Both the position numbers and the translations under genes were made by a program. From contig NZ_JAGINO010000026.1 of NCBI RefSeq assembly GCF_017876115.1, positions 1-64,000 of the forward strand: a stretch of 64,000 nucleotides of DNA, in the 5' to 3' direction. Below the pieces are notes generated by a model. It was not told the DNA's origin and made no database searches. It worked only from the letters and a program-made list of their open reading frames with translations. Below, in pieces: positions 36,497 through 46,400 of this stretch. The stretch's first letter is position 1, and every line of letters begins with the position of its first letter. The stretch comes from Azospirillum picis. Lineage in GTDB: Bacteria; Pseudomonadota; Alphaproteobacteria; Azospirillales; Azospirillaceae.

Positions 36497-38815
36497 TCAA
36501 AAAATGCTGGTTTCGAACCGCCGGAAGGTCGGGTCGTCCCAATCCAGCCCGACGTCGCGGTGGTAAAGGTCGTCGTTGACCAGTGCTACGAACTGGTCGC
36601 CGAACTCGTCGCCGCGGACGCACTCCGCCGCTTTGGCCTTCAGCAGGCCGGCGCGGGCCGAACGGGGAATTTGGACCAGATAGGGCTGGAGGGCGCGGGC
36701 GATCCCGCCGGTCTTGGCAACCGGCGCATGCCGGAGGGCGTCGAGCAGGCGTGGGACAGCGTCCGGTTCACCAGCCGGGCGATAAGGCACGATCACCGGG
36801 ACCAGCGGCGAGTCGATGATCCGGAACGCCTTGGCGATGTCGGCGAAGGGAAAATCATGCTTGCTGCGGTGACGGCACAAGGCTGTCAGGATGCCTGGGA
36901 TGGCGTCCGGCCCCTCCCCCACCGTCGCGGCGTCCAGATCCCCGTCACCGCGCAACCAGTAGAGCTGCTGGAAGTAGGCGCGCAGCGTGTCGAGCGCCAG
37001 CGGATCGTCGTGGGCGCGCAGCACGCCGGCGCCGGTCCGGGCGAACAGCGCCAGCTCCGCCGGTGGCCGGTGGCCGTCCTCCTCCGGGCTGTCGAAGACG
37101 AAGACTCGTCCCAGTTCCGGCAGGTCGCCGTTCCGGTTGCAGCGGCCCGCCGCCTGGGCGATGGAATCGAGCCCGGCCATCGCCCGGTAGACGGCCGGGA
37201 AGCTGAAATCCACCCCAGCCTCGACCAGGGAGGTCGAAACCAGCCGGACGGTCTTGCGATCCTCGATGTCCCGGCGGATGGCCGCCAGCTCCGCCCTCCG
37301 GTGCCTGGCGCACAGGCTGGTCGACAGGTGCCTTGCCCCGTCGGGAGCGGCGGCGGCGATCCGCCGATGCAGGTCGCGCGCATGCCGGCGGCTGTTGACG
37401 ATGCACAATGCCTGGGGCTCGGCCAGCAGGCGGTCCGCCAGCGCTTCGTCGGACAGGGGCTCGGCGATGGGCGTGACCGTCACCCGCTTGAGGCGGCGGT
37501 ACAGGTCCGGCGGGTTGGGCGCCAGTTCCCGCACCGCCTCCAGCCCGCCCTTGAAGCCGGCCTCCACCGTCACCGCCGGCTGGGTCGCCGTGCACAGCAC
37601 CACCGAACTGCGATAGCCGCGTGCCAGTTCGCGCAGCGCCTCCAGGCAGGGCCGCAGCACCTTCAGCGGCAGGGTCTGCGCCTCGTCCAGGATCACCACC
37701 GATCCGGCGATGGCATGCAGTTTCCGGCAGGCCGACGGGCGGTTGGAGAACAGGCTTTCGAAGAACTGCACCGCGGTGGTGACGACCACCGGCCGGTCCC
37801 AGTTCTCCGCCGCCAGCCTCAGTTTCTTGGAACCGTCCTTGCCTTCGTCGTCACTTTACCTGTCGGCGGCGCCACCGTCGGCCGGTCCGAAATCGAAGCC
37901 GCTATGGTGTTCGAGGACGGCGTCGTCGCTGCCAAGCGCCTTGCGGAAGACCGCCGCCGTCTGCTCGACCACGGAGGTGAAGGGGATCACATAGATGACC
38001 CGGCGCAGCCCGTGCCGGACCGCGTGGTCCAAAGCGAAGGCCAGCGACGACAGGGTCTTGCCACCGCCGGTCGGCACCGTCAGCGAGAACAACCCCGGTT
38101 CGTCCCCCGCCCTCGCCCGAACGGCCGCCAGCACCTCGGCCCGCAGACCGTCGACTGCGCCGGTCCGCCCGTCGAACTGCGCCAGATGCGCGTCCAGCCG
38201 GTCGCGCAGATCGGCGACGGTGAGCGGGCAGCCCCGATCGACCGGCTCCTCATTCACATCGGCGTAAAACCGTTCCGTCTCCAGCCGGTCGGCATCGACG
38301 AGGCAGGAAAACAGCATGCGGATCAGGAAGGCGGCGGAGAACTCGTGCGTGAATCCGCGGGACAGCACCGGCACCCCGAGGGTGACCGCCGTCGGCGCGA
38401 GGTCGAAGTCGGACGTCAGACGGCTCGCCGGCAGGGGGGTGGCGGCACCGGCCGCCAGCCGGTCCTTCAACGACGACAACCCGCCACCGGCAACGGCGCC
38501 GTTGGCCAGTCCGGCATGATGGCCGGCGATGCCATAGGCCATCATCCGGCCGAGCGGCGCCGGGTACCTGTGCAAGGCGAGGACCGCGCCGGCGGTGGAA
38601 TGGTCGACGCTCGGGCCTTGTCCGCGGATATAGGATTGGAAGGCGTCCTGCGCCTTGCCGATATCGTGGAGCGCGCCCATGGCCCGTGCAAGCTCCCGGC
38701 CGCCGAATATGGCAGCCAGATCCCCCGCTTTGTCGGCAACGTTGGTCAGGTGGACCGGCAAGGGCTCCCACGACCCCTCGCCCTTTCCGGGAACAGAGTG
38801 AGCATAGAAAACCAT
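36497..38815 (-). pseudogene. cas3: cas3 helicase-nuclease interrupted by an in-frame TAA
   Basis: Two same-frame pieces make one I-C Cas3 of about 772 codons. The upstream piece (38815-37856) has the HD-nuclease motifs GALHDIGKAQDAF and GHHAGL, and Walker A VPTGGGKTLSS. It ends at TAA (37858-37856) after LEHHSGFDFGPADGG. The frame continues without a shift into SDDEGKDGS and on to VVTTAVQFFESLF, DEAQ (VVILDEAQTLP), TATQP and QAAGRCNRNG. A GTG at 37789 could restart only after the HD domain and Walker A. The likely origin is a single CAA or GAA to TAA change, or a base-call error. The start at 38815 fits the promoter-like sequence at 38855-38883 better than an ATG at 38860. Confidence 0.9.
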
Positions 38816-39057
38816 CCAAAGAGTCCCTGGATTTTTATTAGTCTCCTGGGTTGAGATCATTTCGAGGCATTTCGACCTTAACAACAATTTTGTTAGGCCG
38901 AATCGCGTGATGCGACACTCTCTCACGCCTGCGTCCGAACTGCCGGAAAGGGTTGGATGGGCACGTCGTGGCTCAAATCCATCCGTCCAGCCGAAGGCCC
39001 ACCAGTGGGAGGGCGCCTGGGCAGCGGAAGACATCCGGGTCACGCTTGGTTGCTTGG

Positions 39058-39083
39058 ATTGATTGATTCGATTGATTGATTCG
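39058..39083. repeat. 13-bp perfect tandem repeat
   Basis: ATTGATTGATTCG occurs twice back to back in the gap between hupE and cas3. Its low GC contrasts with the surroundings. No function is apparent. Confidence 0.75.
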
Positions 39084-39117
39084 ACGGTAGCGATGCGCAC
39101 GGCTCCGCCCTGCCAAG

Positions 39118-39146
39118 ACACTCCCGGCCTTGCGGCGCGGGAGTGT
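39118..39146. terminator. Hairpin downstream of hupE
   Basis: The perfect 9-bp stem ACACTCCCG / CGGGAGTGT has an 11-nt loop. It lies about 180 bp beyond the hupE stop on the minus strand and before the cas promoter region, so it could separate the two transcription units. No U-run is evident. Confidence 0.4.
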
Positions 39147-39322
39147 CCGCAGGGTGATGGCGGATGGAGGATCGGGTCGCGACCCCGCGCGTTTCCCGCT
39201 CCGGGGGATGGTTCAAGGCCCCGCGGGTTTGGTCGGCATTCGCAACTTCCAGCGCCGCCGATCAGACAGACGGCCTTCGTCTGCGCGCTTCATACCAAAC
39301 CCCATTCATGCATCGTCGCCGA

Positions 39323-39868
39323 TCACGCCGCCGTCGGCCGCGCCAGACGCTTGGCCACGCCACGGCCGATCAGCATCGTGGCGATGCCGGCGCCGTGCAG
39401 CAGAACGGTGGACAGGATGAAACCGGCGCCGAACAGCACCGGCGCGGCCGCCGCGGGCATCTCGGCGCCATGGGCATGGCCGTGGAACACGGCGAACACG
39501 CCGACCAGCGCCATGCCGGCATAGACCGACACCCGCTTGTTCAGGACGACCAGCAGGCCCAGCACCGCCACCGATGCGGCGATGCCCGCCTCGACCATCG
39601 GCAGCTCGAAGCCGCCCATGCCGATGAGGGCGCCGGCGGTCAGCATGGTGACGAAGGCCACCGGCAGCATCCACAGGGCACGGCCACCGGTCTGGGCGGC
39701 CCACAGGCCGACCGCGACCATCGCCAGCAGATGGTCGAGGCCGCCCAGCGGGTGCAGGAAGCCGGCCAGGAAACCGGTGCCGTCGGCGTGGCCGGTATGG
39801 GCGGCGGCCGGCAGGGCGAGCGTCAGGGTGAGCAGGCCGGCGAGGCCGGCGGAAAGCAGCTTGTTCAT
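39323..39868 (-). CDS. hupE: HupE/UreJ-family membrane protein, probable nickel permease
   Basis: A 181-residue membrane protein with a signal-like N-terminus (MNKLLSAGLAGLLTLTLALP, then AAAHTGHADGTG) and about six hydrophobic segments. The HupE family motif HPLGGLDHLLAMVAVGLWA and a late GVFAVFHGHAHGAEMP are present; these His-rich motifs fit a metal permease. HupE/UreJ proteins are secondary Ni2+ transporters linked to hydrogenase or urease. It lies 65 bp downstream of cooH on the same strand, so it probably supplies Ni to CooS and CooH. Confidence 0.88.
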   Translation of the reverse strand: MNKLLSAGLAGLLTLTLALPAAAHTGHADGTGFLAGFLHPLGGLDHLLAMVAVGLWAAQTGGRALWMLPVAFVTMLTAGALIGMGGFELPMVEAGIAASVAVLGLLVVLNKRVSVYAGMALVGVFAVFHGHAHGAEMPAAAAPVLFGAGFILSTVLLHGAGIATMLIGRGVAKRLARPTAA

Positions 39869-39933
39869 CGTCTGTATCCTTATGGTCGAAGGGAGCAGGC
39901 GCCGCCGATGGGGCGGCTTGCCGCGGGAGCGGA

Positions 39934-41016
39934 TCAGCGCTCCGTGCAGGAGATGCAGGGATCGATGCTGTTCACGATCAGCGGGATGTCGGAAATCCGG
40001 TTGCCCTCCATCATGACGTGCAGGGCATCCCAGTTCATGTAGCTCGGCACCCGCCATTTGAGGCGTTCCGGCTTGTCCGAGCCGTCGGTGCGCAGGTAGT
40101 AGATCAGCTCGCCGCGCGGAGCCTCCGACTTGGCGATGGCCTCGCCCGCCGGAATGCGCGGCAGGCCGCCGATGGCGATGGGGCCGTCAGGCATGTCGCG
40201 CAGGCATTGCTGGATGAGGTCGATGGCGACCTGCACCTCGCGCAGCCGCACCAGCGCCCGCGCCCGGACATCGCCGCCGGTCTCCGTCACCACCGGCACG
40301 TCGAGCCGGTCGTAGGCGGCATAGGGCGCCTTGCTGCGCACGTCGTAGGCAACGCCGGAGCCGCGGGCGACCGGCCCGACGACGGCGTATTCCAGCGCCT
40401 TGTCGTGCGGCAGCACCCCGACCCCGACGGTGCGCAGGGCGATCATGGAATTGTTGCGGTAGATGTCGACGATCTCCGCGAGGTCGGCCTTCATCCGCTC
40501 CATCTGCTGGGACAGATAGTCCTGGTTCTTGGCATCGAGGTCGTAGCGCACGCCGCCGATGCGGTTGGCGCCGAGATCCATGCGGTTGCCGAAGATGGTC
40601 TCCTTGACGTCCTGCGCCACCTCGCGGGTTTCCATGACATGCATGAACAGCGAGTCGAAGCCGATGATGTGCGCCATGATGGCGACGTTGAAGAGGTTGG
40701 AGGCGACGCGCTTGATCTCGTCGGCGATGACGCGCAGGTAGCGCGCCCGTTCCGGGATGCGGATCCCGGCGATGGCCTCCAGCGCCGTGCAGTAGGTGGT
40801 GGGGTGGCTGTTGGAGCAGAGCGAGCAGAGCCGCTCCGTGAGCGTGATGTTCTGATAGAAATTCCGCTGCATCGTCAGGTATTCGACGCCGCGGTGGACG
40901 TGGCCGGCGTTGATGTCGACCGACGCGATGGTCTCGCCCGTCACCTCGACCTTGAAGTACATCGGCTCTTCGAGGGCGACGTGGAGGGGACCGACCGGGA
41001 TGGTGTAGGTGGTCAT
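39934..41016 (-). CDS. cooH: CO-induced [NiFe] hydrogenase large subunit CooH
   Basis: A 360-residue large subunit of a group 4 energy-converting hydrogenase, related to NuoD and HycE. The four nickel-binding cysteines are Cys64 and Cys67 (ERLCSLCSNSH) and Cys354 and Cys357 (DPCISCTER). The protein ends three residues after the last Cys, so it lacks the C-terminal peptide that most [NiFe] large subunits have cleaved, as also described for R. rubrum CooH. It overlaps cooU by 4 bp and is the last coo gene of the minus-strand operon. Confidence 0.95.
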   Translation of the reverse strand: MTTYTIPVGPLHVALEEPMYFKVEVTGETIASVDINAGHVHRGVEYLTMQRNFYQNITLTERLCSLCSNSHPTTYCTALEAIAGIRIPERARYLRVIADEIKRVASNLFNVAIMAHIIGFDSLFMHVMETREVAQDVKETIFGNRMDLGANRIGGVRYDLDAKNQDYLSQQMERMKADLAEIVDIYRNNSMIALRTVGVGVLPHDKALEYAVVGPVARGSGVAYDVRSKAPYAAYDRLDVPVVTETGGDVRARALVRLREVQVAIDLIQQCLRDMPDGPIAIGGLPRIPAGEAIAKSEAPRGELIYYLRTDGSDKPERLKWRVPSYMNWDALHVMMEGNRISDIPLIVNSIDPCISCTER

Positions 41017-41528
41017 TGCTCGCCTCCGGTCTTGGCCATGATCCGCTCCCACAGCGTCTTGGTGCTGGCGCTGTTGACCATGGTGGAGAAGGGGATCAGC
41101 CGGTCGAGGATCGCCGGGTCGACCGTCGCGTCGACGAACAGGCGGCGCGGGTCGGGATGGTTGCGGACCTGGATGTCGTAGAGCTCCATGAACTCCCGCT
41201 CGTTCCAGTCGGCATTGCGGAAGAGCGGGGTCAGGGAGTCGATCTCCGCCCCCAGGCGCGGCAGCCGGACGGTGACGGTCAGCGTGTCGCCGTCCATGTC
41301 GAAATGGTAGGCGATCTCGCGCACCGTCGCGTTCGCGTCCTTGGGCTGGTAGGCGGTGATGGTGCTCAGCCGCCCGCCGGCCTGCTTCACCGCGGCGGCG
41401 ACGGGCAGCAGGTCGCCGGCCGTCTCCAGCACGCACCAGCCGACCGTGACGCCGTAGCCGTCGGTGGAGCATTCGACGGTCCAGCCGGGCTGGAGCCGGC
41501 CGATGAAGCTTCCAAGCTGGTCCTTCAT
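41013..41528 (-). CDS. cooU: CO-induced hydrogenase subunit CooU (NuoC-like)
   Basis: A 171-residue NuoC/HycE-N-like subunit. The 30-kDa complex I motif appears in the C-terminal part: WNEREFMELYDIQVRNHPDPRRLF. It forms part of the soluble hydrogenase module with CooH, CooL and CooX. The ATG overlaps the cooX stop (ATGA) and its own stop overlaps the cooH start, indicating tight translational coupling. Confidence 0.9.
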   Translation of the reverse strand: MKDQLGSFIGRLQPGWTVECSTDGYGVTVGWCVLETAGDLLPVAAAVKQAGGRLSTITAYQPKDANATVREIAYHFDMDGDTLTVTVRLPRLGAEIDSLTPLFRNADWNEREFMELYDIQVRNHPDPRRLFVDATVDPAILDRLIPFSTMVNSASTKTLWERIMAKTGGEQ

Positions 41529-42025
41529 GACCGGCCTCCTTTCACGCCCGCTTTGCGGCGGCAATCGGGGCAGAGTGTCTGCAGATGCTCGATCCGGCGG
41601 TTGCTGGCGCGGTAGGCCATGGCGGTGAGCGCCGGCACCGGCGCGGTCATCCGGCCCCCGCATTCGGCGCAGGCGGCGGGGGCGACCACGCCCTGCTCGA
41701 TCATCGCGTATTTGTCCTGCTGCAGATGGGCGAGATGCCAGTCGTCGGTCAGGTGGATGGCCTTGGTCTGGCAGTAATGCTCGCACAGCCCGCAGAAGGT
41801 GCAGGTGTTGTGCCACAGGGTGAAGCGCAGCCCCTCGTCCGTCTCGTCGAAATGGATGGCGTCGCCGGCGCAGACATGCGCGCACATGCGGCAGCCGGTG
41901 CAGAGCTCCGGATCGAAGCGGATGCGGCCGCGCAGGCGCTCGGGCGTGAAGGTGTCGCCGAAGGGGAAAGCGTCGGTGGACGGCCCCCGGGCGAGGTTGC
42001 GCAGCAGAAGCATGAGCATGTTCAT
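41525..42025 (-). CDS. cooX: Hydrogenase ferredoxin-like subunit CooX
   Basis: A 166-residue two-cluster [4Fe-4S] subunit (NuoI/HycF-like). Cluster motifs are CTGCRMCAHVC and CTFCGLCEHYC, each followed by a distal Cys arrangement typical of such ferredoxins. The C-terminal third has two further CxxC pairs (CAECGG near residue 120 and CPDC near 155), resembling a zinc-ribbon extension found in some HycF-type subunits. It passes electrons from CooF to CooL. Confidence 0.93.
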   Translation of the reverse strand: MNMLMLLLRNLARGPSTDAFPFGDTFTPERLRGRIRFDPELCTGCRMCAHVCAGDAIHFDETDEGLRFTLWHNTCTFCGLCEHYCQTKAIHLTDDWHLAHLQQDKYAMIEQGVVAPAACAECGGRMTAPVPALTAMAYRASNRRIEHLQTLCPDCRRKAGVKGGRS

Positions 42026-42035
42026 GACGGTACCC

Positions 42036-42464
42036 TCAAAGCCGTTCGCGCCAGACGTCGATCGCCTTCGCGATGCCCTCGATGATCGCCTGCGGGCGCG
42101 GCGGGCAGCCGGGCACGTTGACGTCCACCGGGAGGTAGCGGTCGATCGCCCCCGCCACCGCGTAGCTGTTGCGGAAGACGCCGCCGGAGATCGGGCAGAT
42201 GCCGACGGCGACGGTCACCTTGGGATCGGGGATTTCCTCGTAGAGGCGGAGCACCTTGTCCTTGACCCGCAGGGTCAGGGGGCCGGTGATCAGCACGATG
42301 TCGGCGTGCTTGGGACTGCCGCAATACTGGCAGCCGAGGCGTTCCACGTCGTAGCGCGGGATGCAGGCGGTGGTCGCCAGTTCCACGTCGCAGCCGTTGC
42401 AGGAGCCGGCGTTGATCCGGTACAGCCAGGGCGAACGCTGCGAGATGCGGGCGATGAAGCTCAT
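42036..42464 (-). CDS. cooL: Hydrogenase small subunit CooL
   Basis: A 142-residue NuoB/HycG-like small subunit holding the proximal [4Fe-4S] cluster. Conserved cysteines are in GSCNGCDVEL, at GICPISGG and at VPGCPPRPQ. It lies 12 bp before cooK in genome coordinates (the next gene downstream of cooK) and 10 bp from cooX. Confidence 0.94.
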   Translation of the reverse strand: MSFIARISQRSPWLYRINAGSCNGCDVELATTACIPRYDVERLGCQYCGSPKHADIVLITGPLTLRVKDKVLRLYEEIPDPKVTVAVGICPISGGVFRNSYAVAGAIDRYLPVDVNVPGCPPRPQAIIEGIAKAIDVWRERL

Positions 42465-42476
42465 GGCGGTTCCCCT

Positions 42477-43448
42477 TCAGGCGAGCGCGAGGACGGCCGC
42501 GAGGCCGGCGATCGCCAGCGCCTCGGGCCATTTGAGATAGAAGAGGACGGCCTGGTCGATCCGCATGCGCCCGATCGCGGTGCGCAGCACGGTGACGCCG
42601 GCGAGGCTCAGGACGGCCAGCTTCAGCAGGTGGACGAGCAGGCCGGCGGCGCCGTCCGGCGCGGTCGGGAAGAACAGCACCACGCCGAGGCTCAGCACCA
42701 CCACCGCCTTCAGCGCCGACATGACCTTGAACAGGCCGAGCGGCGGACCCGAATATTCCAGCAGCGGGCCTTCCAGCACCTCCGATTCCGCCTCGGGGAT
42801 GTCGAAGGGGGCGATGCCGAGATTGGCCGGGAAGAAGGCCAGGAAGGCGAGGACGGCCGGCCACATCCAGGGATCGGCGAGGTAGGCGCCGTGCTCCTGC
42901 TGGTAGCGGACGATCTCCGACAGCGAGAAGGTGACGAAACCGCCCTGGGCCAGTCCTGTCTTCACGGCGACCGTGGCCAGGACCATCAGCAGCGGCCCCT
43001 CGTAGGCCAGCATCAGCGCCATCTCCCGCGAGAAGCCGATGGCGCCGTAGGACGAGCCGGAGGCCGAGCCGGCGATCATCAGCGCCACCGCCGGCACCGC
43101 CAGCAGGTAGAGCACGACCAGCAGGTCGCCCAGCAGCGGGTCGGGATCATAGACTCCGGGGATCGGGATCAGCGCCGCCGCCAGCGCCATGCTGACGCAG
43201 CCGGCCATCGGCGCCGCCAGGAAGAGCGGCTTGCAGGCGATGTCGGGGACCAGCGTGCGCTTGCGGGCCAGCTTGACGAGGTCGAACAGCGGCTGGAGCA
43301 GCGGCGGGCCGACGCGGCGCTGCAGGCGCGCCGCCAGCCGGCGGTCCAGTCCCTTCAGGACCAGGCCGAAGCACAGGGCGAACAGGCCGCCGGGAAAGAC
43401 GAGGATTGCGAAGAGAAGAGAAAACAGGTCGGACATTGGCGCGGACAT
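42477..43448 (-). CDS. cooK: Hydrogenase membrane subunit CooK (NuoH-like)
   Basis: A 323-residue membrane protein of the NuoH/HycD/EchB family. Motifs LQRRVGPPLLQPLFDLVKL, FFPANLGIAPFDIPEAESE and LEGPLLEYSGPPLGLFK mark the quinone-like/ion channel module that docks the hydrogenase to the membrane. GAGGAGG lies 8 bp before the chosen ATG (43448). A longer frame to 43622 only overlaps cooM. Confidence 0.93.
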   Translation of the reverse strand: MSAPMSDLFSLLFAILVFPGGLFALCFGLVLKGLDRRLAARLQRRVGPPLLQPLFDLVKLARKRTLVPDIACKPLFLAAPMAGCVSMALAAALIPIPGVYDPDPLLGDLLVVLYLLAVPAVALMIAGSASGSSYGAIGFSREMALMLAYEGPLLMVLATVAVKTGLAQGGFVTFSLSEIVRYQQEHGAYLADPWMWPAVLAFLAFFPANLGIAPFDIPEAESEVLEGPLLEYSGPPLGLFKVMSALKAVVVLSLGVVLFFPTAPDGAAGLLVHLLKLAVLSLAGVTVLRTAIGRMRIDQAVLFYLKWPEALAIAGLAAVLALA

Positions 43449-43459
43449 GGGCGGCCTCC

Positions 43460-46400
43460 TCAAGCCTGCGGCTTGGCGTGCAGGACCCGCCGGATCAGCC
43501 GCTCCGGCGTTTCGTAAAGGTTGGACGCGGTGACGTGGGAGAGTGCCGGAGGGATGTCGCTGACCCCGCAGGCATGGACGTGCGAGCGGACGGCGGCATG
43601 ACGCCCGGGACGGCCGTACCACCAGGACAGCAGCGCCAACGGCACCGCCAGCAGGGCGATCACGCCCGGATGCCAGCCGCCCGGCAGGCCGCCGGTCCAG
43701 CTCGCCGCCACCGGCTCCAGCCCGAGACCGGCCTGGACGGCGGCGATGGGAACCAGCAGCAGGCCGGGGAACAGGCCAACCAGCACGCTGGCGCCGGCCA
43801 GCACGCCCATCGGCACCAGCATGACGGCCGGCGCCTCATGGATTTTCGCGGCCTTGGGCGACTCCGCCCCCATGAAGGCGGCGTGCGCGAACTTCAGCAC
43901 GGCGGCCAGGGTGAACAGGCTCGACATCAGTGCGGCGAGGCCGAACAGCGGGTGGCCCGCCGCGAAGGCCGCCTGGTAGACCAGCCATTTCGAGGCGAAG
44001 CCGTTCAGCGGCGGGATGCCCGACAGCGACAGGCCGGCGAACAGGAACAGCCCGAAGGTCACCGGCATCCGCCGCCCCAGGCCGCCCAGCTCGTCCAGGC
44101 TGTGGACGTGGCTCTGCGCCAGGATGCAGCCGGCCGCCAGGAACAGGATGTCCTTCAGAAGCATGTGGTTGACGAGGTGCATCAGCCCCCCGGCGACGCC
44201 CAGCGAGGTGCCGAGCGACAGCCCGAGCAGGATGTAGCCGAGCTGGCTGACCGTGCTGTAGATCAGCAGGCGCTTGATCCCGGTCTGGATCATCGCCATC
44301 GCCCCGGCATAGAGGATCGTCACCGCGGCGATCAGCGCCAGCGCGTCGCCCAGGGCGGGCAGGCCCGCCGCGGCCCCCAGCCGGCCGGCCGCCGCCGCCC
44401 CGCCGACGGCGGTGACCAGCTTGAGCACGCCGTAGGGGCCGCTCTTCAGCAGGACGGCGGAGATGTAGCCGCTGACCGGCGTCGGCGCGGTCGCCGGGTG
44501 CATCTGGTAGTCGATGCGCAGCGGCAGCATCGCCGCCTTCATCAGCAGCCCGGCCAGCACCAGCACCAGGCCGGCGGCGAGTGGGCCGGCGGCGAGCGGA
44601 CCGGCAGCCATATGGCCGGCCGCGGCGTCGGCCGCCGCCTTGGCCAGGTCGGCGAAGGCGAAGCTGCCGGACGCCACCGCCAGGACCACGATGCCGAGGA
44701 ACATCAGGCTGGCGCCGACGAAGTTGAAGATGAAGTACTTGAACCCCTCCTTCAGCGCGTCCTGCGTCTCCTCGTGGGCGATGACGGCGTAGAGGGTCCA
44801 ACTGCTCATCAGCTCCCAGAAGGCGAAGAAGCCGAAGCCGGTGTCGTTGCCGGCCAGGCCGATCAGCCCGGCGACCATCAGGGTGAAGGCGGCGTAGAAG
44901 CGCCCCTGGGCGTGGCCGTGCGCCATGTAGCCGATGGCGTAGACGAGGTTCAGCGCCGCGACGCCGGCGGTCAGCGCCGCGAACCAGAAGGACAGGCCGT
45001 CGAAGCGGCCGGCCTCCAGCAACACCGCGCCCAGCGTCGCCAGCATCACCGCGACGGCGAGCATGCCGGAGAGCTTGGCCGAGCGCAGCCCGGCGGCGAA
45101 GACGGCGAGTGCACCCAGCGCCGCCACGGCGGACCCCAGCGGCCAGTGCATGGCGAGATCGGGGACCGCGGCCAGCGCGATGCCGCCCCGCGCCGCCAGC
45201 AGGTCGGCGGCCGGCCGGACCAGCGCCAGCACGCCGTCGGGGAACAGCCCGCCCTGGATCACCAGCGCGGCCAGCGCGGCGACGGCGGCGAGCATCGTCA
45301 GCGGCGCCTCCGCCAGGGCGGGGCCGTCATAGGGCTCGAAGAACAGGATGCGGACGAGCCGCAGATAGTAGAAGGCGCCGACCACGCTGCCCAGCAGGAT
45401 CAGGGCGGCGACCTCGGTGTGGCCGGCGGCCACGGCGGCATAGATCATCAGGAACTTGCTGACGAAACCGCTGAAGGGCGGCAGCCCCATGATGGCGAGG
45501 ACGCCGACCGCCAGGCAGCCGGCGGTCACCGGCATGGCGCGCCCGAGGCCGCGCAGGTCGTCCAGCGTCTTGCCGTGCCCGCGCATCAGCAGGGCGCCGA
45601 CCGCCAGGAACAGCAGGCTCTTCATCACCGCATGGTTGGCGATGTGCATCAGCGCGCCGGTCAGTGCGAGATGGGTGCCGAGGCCGAGGATCGCGGCGAT
45701 CTCGCCGACCTGGGCCAGGGTGGAATAGGCGAGCATGCGCTTGACCGTCCGCTCGCGGACCGCCATCGCCTCGCCATAGACCAGGGTGAGGCAGCCGAGC
45801 ACGACGACCACGGTGCCGATGTCGAGCGACACGGCGCCGAAGCGCTCCAGCGCCCCGGCCCCGAACACCAGCAGCAGGATCTTGGCGATCCCGAACAGGC
45901 CGGCCTTGGTCAGGATGCCCGACATCGGCGCGGAGATGGAGGATGGGGCGACCGGATGCGCCTCCGGCAGCCAGGAGTGCAGCGGCACCAGACCGGCCTT
46001 GGCCACGAAGGCGGCCAGGAAGGCGAAGGCGGTCAGGGCGCCGACGGCCGGCGGCAGCTCGCCGATGCGGGCGGCGATCTCCGCCATGGCGAAGGTGCCG
46101 AGTTCGGCGTGCAGCAGCAGGATGCCGAAATGCATCACGTAGGCGCCCGAGGCGCAGATCAGGAAATAGATGAAGCCGGCCCGCAGCGCCTTGCCCGTCT
46201 GCTCATGGATGACCAGCAGATAGGAGGTCCAGGTCATCAGCTCCCAGAAGACGTAGAAGTTGCCGAGCTCATGCGCCGTCGCCACGCCCAGCAGCGACCC
46301 GATCATCAGGAACAGCAGCAGCCAGTAGCGTCCGGCATTCCCGTCCCGCTTCATGTAGGCGGTCGAATAGACCGTCACCGCGAGGCCGATCCCGGCGAAC

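Larger units (their letters stand above)
38816..39322. other. Intergenic region between hupE and cas3
   Basis: About 500 bp without a convincing gene. A possible cas operon promoter on the minus strand is TTGTTA (38883-38878), 17 bp, AATGAT (38860-38855). It overlaps the inverted repeat AACAA-TT-TTGTT (38882-38893). A 13-bp sequence ATTGATTGATTCG is tandemly duplicated at 39058-39083. A 9-bp perfect hairpin (ACACTCCCG/CGGGAGTGT) occupies 39118-39146 and could end transcription from hupE. Confidence 0.55.

Noticed and set aside
36497..37858. A frameshift in cas3
   Set aside because: The two halves are in the same frame; the break is a TAA codon with continuous homology across it, so it is a nonsense change rather than an indel.
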